Part shown: in pieces, positions 25,161-34,058 of the stretch
Layout: every line of letters starts with the position of its first letter
Position numbering within the stretch: the stretch's first letter is position 1
Assembly (NCBI GenBank): GCA_964247705.1
Contig: CAXTVQ010000015.1
Location: 9,879-73,878 of the forward strand
Length of the DNA stretch: 64,000 nucleotides
Source: LMUY01 sp964247705
Lineage (GTDB): Bacteria; Pseudomonadota; Alphaproteobacteria; Acetobacterales; Acetobacteraceae
Direction of reading: 5' to 3'
The notes under the pieces: model-generated
The model's database searches: none
Told to the model about the DNA's origin: nothing
Seen by the model: the letters and a program-made list of their open reading frames with translations, nothing else
Program-made: the position numbers and the translations under genes

Positions 25161-26552
25161 CTAGCGCGCCAGCAGCCGCGAGAAGCTTGCGATGCCCGCG
25201 CCCCCGGCGAACACCGCCCCCATTGTCAGCGCCAACGCCGGGCCGTGCAGCGCCGAGATGCCGAAGCACAGCGCCACCAACGCGGCCCCTGTGGACTGGC
25301 CGACCAGGCGGGAGGTCGCCACGATGCCGCTGGCGCTGCCGCTGCGCTCAGGCGGGGCCGAGGACATGATCGCCTTCAGGTTCGGCGACTGGAAGAACCC
25401 GAATCCGGCGCCGCACACCATCATGCGCCACACGATCGCCACATCGCTCGGATGCGCCGGCAGCGTCGCCATCAGCGTCAAGCCGGCGCAGAGCACGATC
25501 ATGCCGATGCCGCCCAGGATCGCCGGCGGATAGCGGTCCGACAACGGCCCGGCGACCGGCGCCATCAGCCCTGTCACCACTGGCCAGGGCGTCAGCAACA
25601 GCCCCGTTTGCACTGCGTCGTGGCCCAGCACGTTCTGGAAAAAGAACGGCAGCGACACGAAGGACAACCCCTGAGCCGCGAAGGAACACATGCTCGTCAC
25701 CGAGGAGAGCGCGAAGAGGGGGCGGCGATACAGGTCCACCGGCAGCAGCGGCGCGGACAGACCCAACTGGCGCCGCACCAGGAAGAAACCGCACGCCAAC
25801 GCCCCGCCGAGCACGGCCGCCGTGGTCAGGCCGGACGCACTATGGGCCGCCTCGCCGATGCCCAGGATCAGCAGCCCGAACGTGCCTGCGTTGAGCAGGG
25901 CGCTCACGAGGTCGAACCGGTGCCGCCCGCGTGGCGTCAGCGGCAGGTAGCGCACGGCCAGGAAGAGCGCGAACACCCCGATCGGCACGTTGATGGCGAA
26001 CAGCCAGGGCCAGGATGTGACCGACAGCACGCCCGACGCCACGGTGGGCCCGAGTGCCGTGGAAACGCCGACCGTCATGGCGTTGAAGCCGACGCCCTGG
26101 CCCAACCGCCGCGCCGGGTAGATGAACCGGATCAGCGCCGTGTTCACGCTCATGATGCCGGCCGCGCCCACCCCCTGCAGCACGCGTGCTGCCGTGAGCG
26201 TCGGCAAGGACCAGCTCAGCGCGCACAGCAGCGAGGCGAGCGTGAACATCGCCAGCCCCCAGCCATATACCCGCCGGTAGCCCACGATCTCCCCCAATGA
26301 GGACAGCGGCAGCAGGCAGGCGACCAAGGCCAGTTGGTACGAGTTGATCACCCAGATCGAGGCGGCCGGTGTCGCGTTCAGATCCACCGCAATGGTCGGC
26401 AGCGCGGCGTTGGCGATGGAGGTATCGATGGAGGCCAGGCTGACCGCCAGCGTCACTGTCGCTACCGCCCAAAGCCTGCGCCGGATCGGCAAGCCGTCGA
26501 GCGGGAGGGGTTCGTTCGTCACGGCCGCATGATCCCGGGCGAACGCCCTCAC
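25161..26552 (-). CDS. MFS transporter, DHA2 family (14 TM), drug exporter-like
   Basis: A 463-residue proton-coupled exporter with 13-14 predicted membrane helices. The first helix contains SLASIDTSIANAALP, the DHA2 motif-D1-like segment. Motif A is weak (LGEIVGYRRVYGWG), and motif C-like ALGPTVASGVL lies in helix 5. Substrates are unknown. The GTG at 26552 is taken as start; a second GTG at 26522 is possible. It is divergent from a second DHA2 exporter. Confidence 0.86.
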   Translation of the reverse strand: MRAFARDHAAVTNEPLPLDGLPIRRRLWAVATVTLAVSLASIDTSIANAALPTIAVDLNATPAASIWVINSYQLALVACLLPLSSLGEIVGYRRVYGWGLAMFTLASLLCALSWSLPTLTAARVLQGVGAAGIMSVNTALIRFIYPARRLGQGVGFNAMTVGVSTALGPTVASGVLSVTSWPWLFAINVPIGVFALFLAVRYLPLTPRGRHRFDLVSALLNAGTFGLLILGIGEAAHSASGLTTAAVLGGALACGFFLVRRQLGLSAPLLPVDLYRRPLFALSSVTSMCSFAAQGLSFVSLPFFFQNVLGHDAVQTGLLLTPWPVVTGLMAPVAGPLSDRYPPAILGGIGMIVLCAGLTLMATLPAHPSDVAIVWRMMVCGAGFGFFQSPNLKAIMSSAPPERSGSASGIVATSRLVGQSTGAALVALCFGISALHGPALALTMGAVFAGGAGIASFSRLLAR

Positions 26553-26630
26553 GTCCAGAGGGCGAGTGATCGCGGGATCGTGATCTGACCTGCGGTGTCC
26601 TGGCGGGGCAGCCGGGCGGACACTCTGCGT

Positions 26631-28148
26631 ATGTCGTCTTCTGCCCAGCCGATCCCTTCGTCACCCCCGAGCTTGGCGGGGGCGGAGGAACCCACCGCTC
26701 GCCAACTATTCTTCACCGTTTTCCCCTCGATCATGCTGCCGATGTTCCTGGCGGCGGTGGACCAGACGATCGTGGCGACGGCCCTGCCAGCGATCGCCGG
26801 GTCGCTGGGCGATGTGGAGCGGGTGTCCTGGGTGGTGGTGTCCTACTTGGTCGCAACCACCATCGCCGCACCCGTCTATGGCCGGCTTGGGGACGTGTTG
26901 GGACGGCGGCGGTTGCTGTTCGTGGCGCTCGCGCTGTTCGTGGCGGCGTCGGTCGGGTGCGCGCTGGCGCCTTCCATCCTGCTGCTCACGGCGGCCCGGG
27001 TGCTGCAGGGTCTGGGCGGCGGCGGGTTGATGACGACCAGCCAGGCGCTCGTGGGCGAGGTGGTGCCGCCGCGGGAGCGGGGCCGCTATCAGGGCTACCT
27101 CGCCTCGATCTTCGTCGCGTCCTCCACCTTCGGCCCGGTGGCGGGCGGCTGGCTGACGCAGCATTTCGGCTGGCAATCGGTGTTCATGGTGAACCTTCCG
27201 CTCGGTTTTGCCGCGGCAGTGCTGGCGATCCGGCTGCCCCGGCGCCCGTCCGGGGGTGGACGGCTGCAATTCGACTTCCTGGGGGTCGTGCTGTTCGCCG
27301 CCTTCATCACGCCGATGCTGCTCGCGCTGGAGCGGCTGCAAAGTTTCGACCCGGCGTCCCTGCCGGTGGTGGGTTTGCTCGTCGCCGTCTCGATCGGCGC
27401 CCTGCTGCTGCTGCTGCGGCAGGAGCGCCGGGCCGCGAGCCCATTGCTGCCGCTCAATTTGCTGCGGCAGAGTGCGATCTGGCGATGCGACCTGATGGGC
27501 GCTTGCGTCGGGGCGATGCTCGTCTCGATGGTGACCTTCGTTCCGATCTGGCTTCAGGTGGTTCGCGGCATCGGGCCGAGCGATGTGGGGTTGATGCTGC
27601 TGCCGATGACGGCAGGGATCGCATTCGGCTCCATGTTCACCGGGCGGATGATGGCCAAGACGCAGCGCACGGCGATCTTTCCCTCGATCGGGCTATGTTT
27701 CACCATGGTGGCCCTGCTGATCCTGGCGGTCGCGGCGCCCCGGCTGTCAAACACGGCCGTGCCGGCGGTATTCGTGCTGTATTCCATCAGCCTGGGCACC
27801 GCGATGCCGGTGGTGCAACTGACGGTGCAGTTGGTGGCGGGCCGGTCTAACCTAGGGGCCGCAGCGGCCTCGGTGCAGTTCAGCCGTTCGGTGGGTGCCG
27901 CATTCGGCACGGCGATCGTAGGGGCGGTGCTGTTCGCGGTGTTGTCCGCAACGGACCGTGGGACGGCTACGCTGTTCGCCCAAATGGTGGAGCGGGGACC
28001 GGAGGCGATGGCCGGGTTGGACGCGGCGCACCGGGCCGTAGCTTCGGCGGAGATCCGGGACGCATTCCGGTCGGCGTTCTTGGCGATCGCGGGGTTCACC
28101 GGGTTGGCTTTGGTAATGGCTTGGACGATCCCGGTGCGGCGTATGTAA
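26631..28148 (+). CDS. MFS transporter, DHA2/EmrB family (14 TM)
   Basis: A 505-residue EmrB-type multidrug exporter. Helix 1 has LAAVDQTIVATALPAI, motif A is GRLGDVLGRRRLL, and motif C is STFGPVAGGWL. These predict drug/proton antiport. The ATG at 26631 is chosen from the shorter cytoplasmic N-terminus. No EmrA-type adaptor is present. It lies 78 bases from the divergent DHA2 gene, so the two may share regulation, but no regulator gene is present. Confidence 0.88.
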   Translation: MSSSAQPIPSSPPSLAGAEEPTARQLFFTVFPSIMLPMFLAAVDQTIVATALPAIAGSLGDVERVSWVVVSYLVATTIAAPVYGRLGDVLGRRRLLFVALALFVAASVGCALAPSILLLTAARVLQGLGGGGLMTTSQALVGEVVPPRERGRYQGYLASIFVASSTFGPVAGGWLTQHFGWQSVFMVNLPLGFAAAVLAIRLPRRPSGGGRLQFDFLGVVLFAAFITPMLLALERLQSFDPASLPVVGLLVAVSIGALLLLLRQERRAASPLLPLNLLRQSAIWRCDLMGACVGAMLVSMVTFVPIWLQVVRGIGPSDVGLMLLPMTAGIAFGSMFTGRMMAKTQRTAIFPSIGLCFTMVALLILAVAAPRLSNTAVPAVFVLYSISLGTAMPVVQLTVQLVAGRSNLGAAAASVQFSRSVGAAFGTAIVGAVLFAVLSATDRGTATLFAQMVERGPEAMAGLDAAHRAVASAEIRDAFRSAFLAIAGFTGLALVMAWTIPVRRM

Positions 28149-28232
28149 ATCAGCGGAGCGCTGCCCTGCACCCCGCAACAGGGCGGTCGTCCTCTCAAGA
28201 ACCGGTACTGGGGATTACGGGGCCGCGGCTTG

Positions 28233-28736
28233 CTAGGCGGCGCGCCGGCCTAAGGCCGCTGGAAGGCCAGAGATCGCCCGGTCGATCAAAGGCGCATCAC
28301 CCTCGGCCGAGAGCGTCGCCGCGATCACGTCCTGCGCCGCACGCGACGCGATATCTGCTGCAGCCAAGCGCACGTCGCTCACAGCAGCCTTCTCGGCAGC
28401 CGCAATCCGGTCCATCGCCATCTGCTCGCGGCGGCGGCCTGCCGACTCTGCGTCCAGCCGCGCCTGCTCGCCCACCCGCGCTGCCTCGGCGCGGGCACTG
28501 TCCAGCATGGCGCGCGCCTCGGTCAGCGCCGCTTCACGCCGCGTTTGCGCATCCCTCAACATCGCCTCGGCTTCCGTGCGAAGCCGGCTTGCTTCATCCA
28601 ACTCGGCCCGGACAGAAGCCGCGTGCTGATCGAGCATTCCCGCGAGCGCTTTCCAGAGCTTGTTGCCGAAGATTGCGAAGAAAATGACGAAGGCGATCGC
28701 CACCCAGGTCCGCGGCTCGCCGAAAAATCCGTGCAC
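28233..28736 (-). CDS. atpF: ATP synthase F0 subunit b
   Basis: A 167-residue peripheral-stalk subunit with one N-terminal membrane helix (about residues 10-28, AFVIFFAIFGNKLWKAL), then a long Ala/Glu/Arg-rich coiled coil. It links F0 to F1 and acts as a stator. Alphaproteobacteria encode two different b subunits; this is the second of the pair and the last gene of the F0 operon, 11 bases after b'. Confidence 0.93.
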   Translation of the reverse strand: MHGFFGEPRTWVAIAFVIFFAIFGNKLWKALAGMLDQHAASVRAELDEASRLRTEAEAMLRDAQTRREAALTEARAMLDSARAEAARVGEQARLDAESAGRRREQMAMDRIAAAEKAAVSDVRLAAADIASRAAQDVIAATLSAEGDAPLIDRAISGLPAALGRRAA

Positions 28737-28747
28737 GACGAACCCCC

Positions 28748-29317
28748 TTAACCGTTGGCCGCTTCGGGCAAGCGGGACGCGACGGCACGGTCGACCACTG
28801 CGCCGTCCGGCTGCTGGCCTGTCAGCCGGAGCACGACTGCAGTCGCAGCCTCGCCGGCCACCTGGCGCAGCGCCCCCATCGCCGACGCACGGGCGGCGGC
28901 GATGCGTCCTTCCGCTTCGGACAACTGGGCATCGAGCCGCTCATTGGCGACTGCTGCCTGGCTGGCCGCCTCGGCCTTGGCTTGCTGCGTGGCTGCAGCA
29001 ATCGAAGCCTGCGCCTCGGACCGGGCCATACGGGTCGCCGCGGTCAGTTCGGCAACCGCCGCATCCGCCTCGGCCTTCGACCCACGCGCGGTATCAAGGT
29101 CGCCCGCGATGCGCTTGCGCCTGTCCTCCACCACCGATCCCACCTTGGGCAGCGCCCATTTGGAAAATGCGACGTACAGCAGCGCGAAGATGATCGCGCC
29201 CCAGACGATCTGGCTGGTGGTGAGCTGGTTGGCGAAGTTGAGCTGAGGCATGCCCTCCTTCTCCGGCCCAGCGGCCATGAGGAGGAGAGCGGTCCCACCA
29301 AGGAGCAGGCGGCGCAT
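28748..29317 (-). CDS. atpG: ATP synthase F0 subunit b'
   Basis: A 189-residue peripheral-stalk subunit of the b' type. It has an N-terminal signal-like hydrophobic segment (about residues 1-17), a membrane helix (SQIVWGAIIFALLYVAF, about 35-51), then a coiled coil with KVGSVVEDRRKRI. It pairs with subunit b as a heterodimer, as in photosynthetic and many alphaproteobacteria. It lies 14 bases after atpE. Confidence 0.92.
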   Translation of the reverse strand: MRRLLLGGTALLLMAAGPEKEGMPQLNFANQLTTSQIVWGAIIFALLYVAFSKWALPKVGSVVEDRRKRIAGDLDTARGSKAEADAAVAELTAATRMARSEAQASIAAATQQAKAEAASQAAVANERLDAQLSEAEGRIAAARASAMGALRQVAGEAATAVVLRLTGQQPDGAVVDRAVASRLPEAANG

Positions 29318-29331
29318 AGCGGCAGGCCTGA

Positions 29332-29556
29332 TCAGGTGAACAGGATCAGGAACGAAATCAGCAGGGCGAACAGTGCGACCGCTTCCGTCAGTGCGAAGCC
29401 CAGGATGCCCAGGCCGAAAACCTGGTCGCGGGCGGACGGGTTGCGCGCCACGCTGGTCACCAGGGCGGAGAAGATGTTGCCGATGCCGATACCCACGCCC
29501 GCGAGCGCGATGACGGCAATACCAGCCCCGAGGGCCTTTGCAGCGGCGACGTCCAT
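29332..29556 (-). CDS. atpE: ATP synthase F0 subunit c
   Basis: A 74-residue double-helix hairpin forming the rotor ring. Helix 1 is Gly-rich (VGIGIGNIFSALV), the polar loop is ARNPSARDQ, and the proton-binding carboxylate is E58 in ALTEAVALF. The surroundings lack the Na+-binding pattern, so this is a proton-driven enzyme. It lies 52 bases after atpB. Confidence 0.97.
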   Translation of the reverse strand: MDVAAAKALGAGIAVIALAGVGIGIGNIFSALVTSVARNPSARDQVFGLGILGFALTEAVALFALLISFLILFT

Positions 29557-29608
29557 GGAATGCTAGTCCTTCTAAGTGTTGGAAAAGAGGAGAGGCGAAC
29601 TGTCGGCG

Positions 29609-30370
29609 CTAGTGCAGGTGCACCGCGTCGTGCAGGTAGATGCAGGTCAGGATGGCGAACACGTAGGCCTGCAAGCAGGCGACCAGCAATTCGAACCCGA
29701 CCAGGATGACGTTGATCGCCAGCGGCCCGATCGCGCCGATGGTGCCGAGGAACCCGGCAGCCGACAGCATCAGGATGAAGGTCGCGAACACCTCGAACAT
29801 CACGTGTCCGGCGACCATGTTGGCAAACAGACGGATCGAGAGGCTGACCGGCCGCGACAGATAGGAGATGATCTCCACCGGGATGATCAACGGCGCCAGT
29901 AGCTTGGGGGCACCCGGCGGAAAGAAATACTCGGTGAAGAAGTGGTGCCCGTTCTCGCGGATCGCCACGATCGTCACGAAAACGATGACCATGATCGCGA
30001 GCGCCGCGGTGATCGCGATATGGCTGGTGTAGGTGAAGGCGAAGGGCAGCAGACCGAGCAGGTTGCCCATCAGCACGAAGAAGAACAGCGTGAAGATGAA
30101 CGGGAAGAACCGCCGCCCCTCCTCGCCGATCTGATCCAGGCACATCTTCTCGATGAAGCCGTAGCTCATCTCTGCGGCCGATTGCAGCCGGCCCGGAACG
30201 ATGGCGCGGCCACGCATACCGTAGACCAGCATGAACAGCACGATGGCGCCGCCGGCGACCATCCAGGCGTTGGCCTGGGTGAAGTTGACGGATTTGCCGA
30301 TCAGGCCCCAGCCGTGGTGCAGCTTGAACTGCGAGAGTGCGTCGATCGTCGGCGCTGACTGCTCAGCCAA
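29609..30370 (-). CDS. atpB: ATP synthase F0 subunit a
   Basis: A 253-residue membrane subunit providing the proton half-channels. The essential arginine is in SLSIRLFANMVAGH (about residue 175), and the C-terminal helix is FELLVACLQAYVFAIL. The start overlaps the atpI stop by 8 bases. Gene order atpI-B-E-b'-b, separate from F1, is characteristic of alphaproteobacteria. Confidence 0.97.
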   Translation of the reverse strand: MAEQSAPTIDALSQFKLHHGWGLIGKSVNFTQANAWMVAGGAIVLFMLVYGMRGRAIVPGRLQSAAEMSYGFIEKMCLDQIGEEGRRFFPFIFTLFFFVLMGNLLGLLPFAFTYTSHIAITAALAIMVIVFVTIVAIRENGHHFFTEYFFPPGAPKLLAPLIIPVEIISYLSRPVSLSIRLFANMVAGHVMFEVFATFILMLSAAGFLGTIGAIGPLAINVILVGFELLVACLQAYVFAILTCIYLHDAVHLH

Positions 30371-30668
30371 GGTTTCGTCCCTTCTCGTCGGCCGCCTTGG
30401 CCGATTTCGGCACCATCAGGCGCCACACATTCGCAATCCCAGCCGCCCCACCCAGCAGCACAAACACCACCAGGAACAGTGGAGTCGTATGCAGCCAGTG
30501 GTCGAGCGCCCAGCCAAGCCCCAACCCCACGACCAGAGCGGACAGCAGCTCCACCCCGACCCTGGTGCCGATACCCCAAGGCGACGGACCGGAGGGCTTC
30601 GCGGTGGGTTCCGCTGTTGCCCTTCGGTTCTGTGCAGCCCTGAGCCGGCGCTCGAAATCGTCACTCAT
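30363..30668 (-). CDS. atpI: AtpI/AtpZ-family ATP synthase assembly protein
   Basis: A 101-residue small membrane protein with two hydrophobic helices (about residues 37-55 and 65-85), including GLGLGWALDHWL. It assists assembly of the c-ring and is first in the F0 operon. The start ATG at 30668 lies 70 bases after a good -35/-10 promoter. It overlaps atpB by 8 bases. Confidence 0.9.
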   Translation of the reverse strand: MSDDFERRLRAAQNRRATAEPTAKPSGPSPWGIGTRVGVELLSALVVGLGLGWALDHWLHTTPLFLVVFVLLGGAAGIANVWRLMVPKSAKAADEKGRNLG

Positions 30669-30714
30669 CCGTGCTCTCCGCGCCCGCTGGTGCGAGCCGT
30701 CAGAAGGCGTGGGC

Positions 30715-30743
30715 TTGCTAACGGCGGGTTACAGGAGTGTCAA
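30715..30743 (-). promoter_or_regulatory. Sigma-70-type promoter for the atpI operon
   Basis: On the minus strand, a perfect TTGACA (30743-30738) is followed after exactly 17 bases by TAGCAA (30720-30715). A start of transcription near 30708 would precede the atpI ATG by about 40 bases. The -35 is consensus and the -10 is weak. Confidence 0.5.
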
Positions 30744-30780
30744 GAACGGGGGCGGGATGGTTGCACGTGCCGCGCCGGCG

Positions 30781-32631
30781 TCAGCCCACGCTGATCGTTG
30801 CGCTGGCGTCCTCACGAAACCCGCCTGACTGCCGCCGCCATAGCCCGGCATATGCGCCGCCTTGCGCCAGCAGCGCCGCGTGGGTGCCTTGTTCGACGAT
30901 CTGCCCCGCATCCAGCACGACGATCCGGTCCATGCGCGACAGCGTCGATAGCCGGTGCGCGATAGCGATGACCGTGCGCCCTTCCATCAGCCCGTCCAAC
31001 TGCTCCTGGATTGCGTTCTCCACCTCGGAGTCGAGCGCGCTGGTCGCCTCGTCCAGCACCAGGATCGGCGCGTCCTTCAGGATCACCCGGGCGATCGCCA
31101 CCCGCTGCCGCTGCCCGCCCGAGAGCTTCACGCCGCGCTCGCCGACATGGGCGTCATACCCGCGGCGGTCGTTCCAGTCCTGCAGCGTGCGGATGAAAGC
31201 GTCGGCATGGGCCCGCCGCGCCGCATCCTCCACCTCCGCGTCCGGCGCGCTTGGGCGGCCGTAGCGGATGTTGTCGCGGATCGACCGGTGCAGCAGCGAC
31301 GTGTCCTGCGTCACCATGCCGATCTGCCCGCGCAGGCTCTCCTGCGTCACCGTCGCGATGTCCTGCCCATCGATCACGATCCGGCCGGCCTCAGGCGTGT
31401 AGAAGCCGAGCAGCAGGTTCACCAACGTGGACTTGCCGGCGCCGGACGTGCCCACCAGGCCGATACGCTCGCCCGGACGGATCGACAGGTCCACCCCGTG
31501 CAGCACGCCGCGCTCGGTGCCGTAGCCGAATTGCAACCGCTCGAACCGGATCGCCCCCTCGCTCACGATCAGCGGGCGCGCACCCGGCAGATCCGGGCGC
31601 TGCCGGGGCACGGCGATCGACCGCATCGCGTCCTGTACGATGCCGACGTTCTCGAAGATCGCCGTCACGTTCTGCGACACCCAGCCGGCGATGTTGGACA
31701 CCTGCCAGGCCAGCGGGAGCGCCATCGCCACCGTACCGACCGTGATGTCCCCACGCACCCAAAGCCAGATCGCGAACGTGCCCGTACCCACGATCATCGA
31801 GGCGTTCAGCGTCTGCAGCAGCACGACCCACAGCGTAATAAGCCGTTGCTGGTGCTGGGACGTGGCGGTGTGCTCGTCCACCGCTTCGGCGACGTGCGCG
31901 TCCTCGTCCGTGGCACGGGCGAACAGTTTCACCGTCAGGATGTTGGTGTAGCTGTCCACCACCCGGCCGGTCAGCATGGAGCGCACCTCGCTCATCTTGC
32001 GGGACCGGTCCCGCGCCCGCGGCACGAAGAAGCGAAGGAAGGAGAGGTAGCCCACGAACCACAGCGCCAGCGGGATCGCCAGCCGCACGTCCGCCCGGCT
32101 CATCAGCAACATGGCGCTGCCGCCATAGACGATGATGTACCAAACGGCGTTGGTGGTCGCGACGATGCTTTCGCGGAGCGCGGGCCCCGCCTGCAGCACC
32201 CGGTTGGCGATGCGGCCGGCGAAATCGTTCTGGAAGAACGTCCAGCTTTGCCGCACCACGTGCCAGTGCGACTGCCAGCGCACCAGGTTCATCAGCCCGG
32301 GATTGATTGCCTGGTTGGTGACGACATTGAGCAGCAGCAAGCCGCAGGGCCGGATGATCAGCAGCACCGCCGCCATGCCCAGGAGCTGCCACCTCGCGTG
32401 CGCCCAGAGTTCCGCCGGCTGGTAGTGGCTGACCAGCTCCACGACACGGCCGAGGAAGACGGGGATCGTGCTGTCCACCAGCGCGGTCAGCATGCCGACG
32501 GCAAACAGTGCCGCAACCAGGCCTTTGGACTGGCGCATGAAGTGCCAATAGAACGCCATCAGCCCGGGCGGCGGCTCGCCGGGTGGGGGTGGCGCGGTCG
32601 GCCGCAGAATGCTCTCGAACCATCGTATCAT
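30781..32631 (-). CDS. ABC transporter, fused permease/ATPase (exporter type)
   Basis: A 616-residue half-transporter: an N-terminal membrane domain of six helices (about residues 35-330), then an ATPase domain with Walker A GTSGAGKST, signature LSGGQRQR and Walker B ILVLDEATS. Half-transporters of this kind dimerise to export lipids or hydrophobic compounds (MsbA/LmrA type). The cargo is unknown. The stop lies upstream of the atpI promoter. It is divergent from a small membrane-protein gene. Confidence 0.9.
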   Translation of the reverse strand: MIRWFESILRPTAPPPPGEPPPGLMAFYWHFMRQSKGLVAALFAVGMLTALVDSTIPVFLGRVVELVSHYQPAELWAHARWQLLGMAAVLLIIRPCGLLLLNVVTNQAINPGLMNLVRWQSHWHVVRQSWTFFQNDFAGRIANRVLQAGPALRESIVATTNAVWYIIVYGGSAMLLMSRADVRLAIPLALWFVGYLSFLRFFVPRARDRSRKMSEVRSMLTGRVVDSYTNILTVKLFARATDEDAHVAEAVDEHTATSQHQQRLITLWVVLLQTLNASMIVGTGTFAIWLWVRGDITVGTVAMALPLAWQVSNIAGWVSQNVTAIFENVGIVQDAMRSIAVPRQRPDLPGARPLIVSEGAIRFERLQFGYGTERGVLHGVDLSIRPGERIGLVGTSGAGKSTLVNLLLGFYTPEAGRIVIDGQDIATVTQESLRGQIGMVTQDTSLLHRSIRDNIRYGRPSAPDAEVEDAARRAHADAFIRTLQDWNDRRGYDAHVGERGVKLSGGQRQRVAIARVILKDAPILVLDEATSALDSEVENAIQEQLDGLMEGRTVIAIAHRLSTLSRMDRIVVLDAGQIVEQGTHAALLAQGGAYAGLWRRQSGGFREDASATISVG

Positions 32632-32730
32632 TCAGCCCGGTTTGGCTGTGCGAGCGGTGGCGTCAAGCCACTCTCGCGTGACACGGCGCGGCAACAGTGG
32701 ATAGAACGGCTACCGAAACGGGGTACCTGC

Positions 32731-33009
32731 ATGAATACGACCGGCGACGCGCTTGCGACCGTGGAACGCTGGATGAGCGCGATCCTCGCATTTTTCGTGG
32801 CGATCTTCGCCGTAATCGAAACGGAATTGCACCAACTGCTGGATCAGGCGGGCGTGCCTGGCAATCAACAGTCCCTTATCATTCTAGTGGTGATGGTCCT
32901 GTTCATCGTCGCCGTCCTGCGATTCTTCGGCGGGTTCTTGCGAATCCTGCTGACGTTATTTCTTATACTGCTCGTACTTCACATCCTGCTGCCTGGGAGC
33001 GGTCTATAA
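32731..33009 (+). CDS. Small two-helix membrane protein
   Basis: A 92-residue protein with two hydrophobic segments (about residues 17-30 and 49-86; the second is long and interrupted by FFGGFLR). No family is recognised. It is less GC-rich than its neighbours. A perfect hairpin begins at its stop codon, which supports a real transcription unit. It is divergent from the ABC exporter. No function is proposed. Confidence 0.6.
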   Translation: MNTTGDALATVERWMSAILAFFVAIFAVIETELHQLLDQAGVPGNQQSLIILVVMVLFIVAVLRFFGGFLRILLTLFLILLVLHILLPGSGL

Positions 33010-33028
33010 GCAGTTTAACCAAACTGCT
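33009..33028 (+). terminator. Hairpin after the small membrane-protein gene
   Basis: AGCAGTTT and AAACTGCT form a perfect 8-base stem around AACC, starting at the last base of the stop codon. No long U-tract follows. A second small inverted repeat lies just downstream (33032-33045). Confidence 0.5.
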
Positions 33029-33090
33029 ACGGTTTCAGATGAAACGTATCTGCCTGTAAGGACGTTAGCCCGCCAAGTCCCGCTCCGGGC

Positions 33091-33924
33091 TTGCCATGCG
33101 GCCCCGATTCTCCGGGCTGCGCCTCAAAGGATAATGCCATCTCCTCCACCTCAACGCTCCCGCTCGGGCGAGATGTCGTCTCGCACCCAGCCGCACTGCC
33201 GCCAAAGCGGTTCAATAGCGCCCGCCTGCACCGGCTGATTGCGTCCAGCCGGGTCGTCCGCTCGCTCTCGATCGGCATATTGGCTCGGCTGGAACTGATG
33301 CTGCTGACGGGGCACAAGGAACCCGACGTGATGGCGGCGATCCGTAAGGCACGGTCGGGGCGCGAGTCGCTGCTGAGCGGCAACGAAGCCTTCACGTTAT
33401 ACTCGATCGCCCGCGCGCAGAGCGGGTTCGAGGGCGAGATGGCGGAGGTCGGCGTCTACCAAGGCTGTTCGGCAAAAATCATCAGCTCGGCCAGTGGCGG
33501 CCGTCCGTTGCATCTGTTCGACACATTCTCCGGCCTGCCCGACCCGGCGGCGTTCGAGCATGACCGTATGCGCTCCGGCCATTACGCCGCCTCGCTGGAC
33601 GGCGTGCGGTCCTTTCTCGCGGACTTGCCCAACGTCACCTTCTACCCGGGCCTGTTTCCGGACACGGCCGGTCCTGCCGCCGATCGACGCTTCTCATTCG
33701 TGCATCTCGACGTGGACCTGAAATCCAGCACTCTCGCCTGTCTGGAATTCTTCTACCCGAGGCTGGTCCCTGGCGGGGTCCTGATGACGCACGACTTCTC
33801 CTATCTCGATGGCGTCCGCGAGGCTTTCGCCGAATTCTTCGCGGACAAACGCGAGCGCCCGATCGAGCTGCCGACGTCGCAGGCCATGCTGGTCAAGATG
33901 GATCCCGCTCCGGACCAGACCTAG
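33091..33924 (+). CDS. TylF/MycF-family SAM-dependent O-methyltransferase
   Basis: A class I methyltransferase of up to 277 residues. The motif EMAEVGVYQGCSAKII near residue 110 is the SAM-binding loop. LFDTFSGLP and FVHLDVDLKSS carry the acidic metal-binding residues typical of TylF macrocin methyltransferases. Relatives modify sugars of macrolides or polysaccharides; the target here is unknown. The TTG at 33091 is the track start, and the first 40 residues have no obvious homology, so the true start may be later. It precedes the large decarboxylase gene by 134 bases. Confidence 0.75.
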   Translation: MPCGPDSPGCASKDNAISSTSTLPLGRDVVSHPAALPPKRFNSARLHRLIASSRVVRSLSIGILARLELMLLTGHKEPDVMAAIRKARSGRESLLSGNEAFTLYSIARAQSGFEGEMAEVGVYQGCSAKIISSASGGRPLHLFDTFSGLPDPAAFEHDRMRSGHYAASLDGVRSFLADLPNVTFYPGLFPDTAGPAADRRFSFVHLDVDLKSSTLACLEFFYPRLVPGGVLMTHDFSYLDGVREAFAEFFADKRERPIELPTSQAMLVKMDPAPDQT

Positions 33925-34058
33925 CCGGCGCCGGCCCGGGATGGCGGCGTTGGGCAATGACCGACGCCGCCTGTCAGCAATCCCGTGTGAGGGCGCTGCG
34001 TTGCGATGCCTGTACGGTGACGCGATCGGCGCGAAGCACCTATGCGCCGAGGTCTCGC

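Noticed and set aside
30955..33009. A 684-codon plus-strand frame
   Set aside because: The first 590 codons are antisense to the ABC exporter. Only the last 92 codons from the ATG at 32731 look real and are annotated separately.
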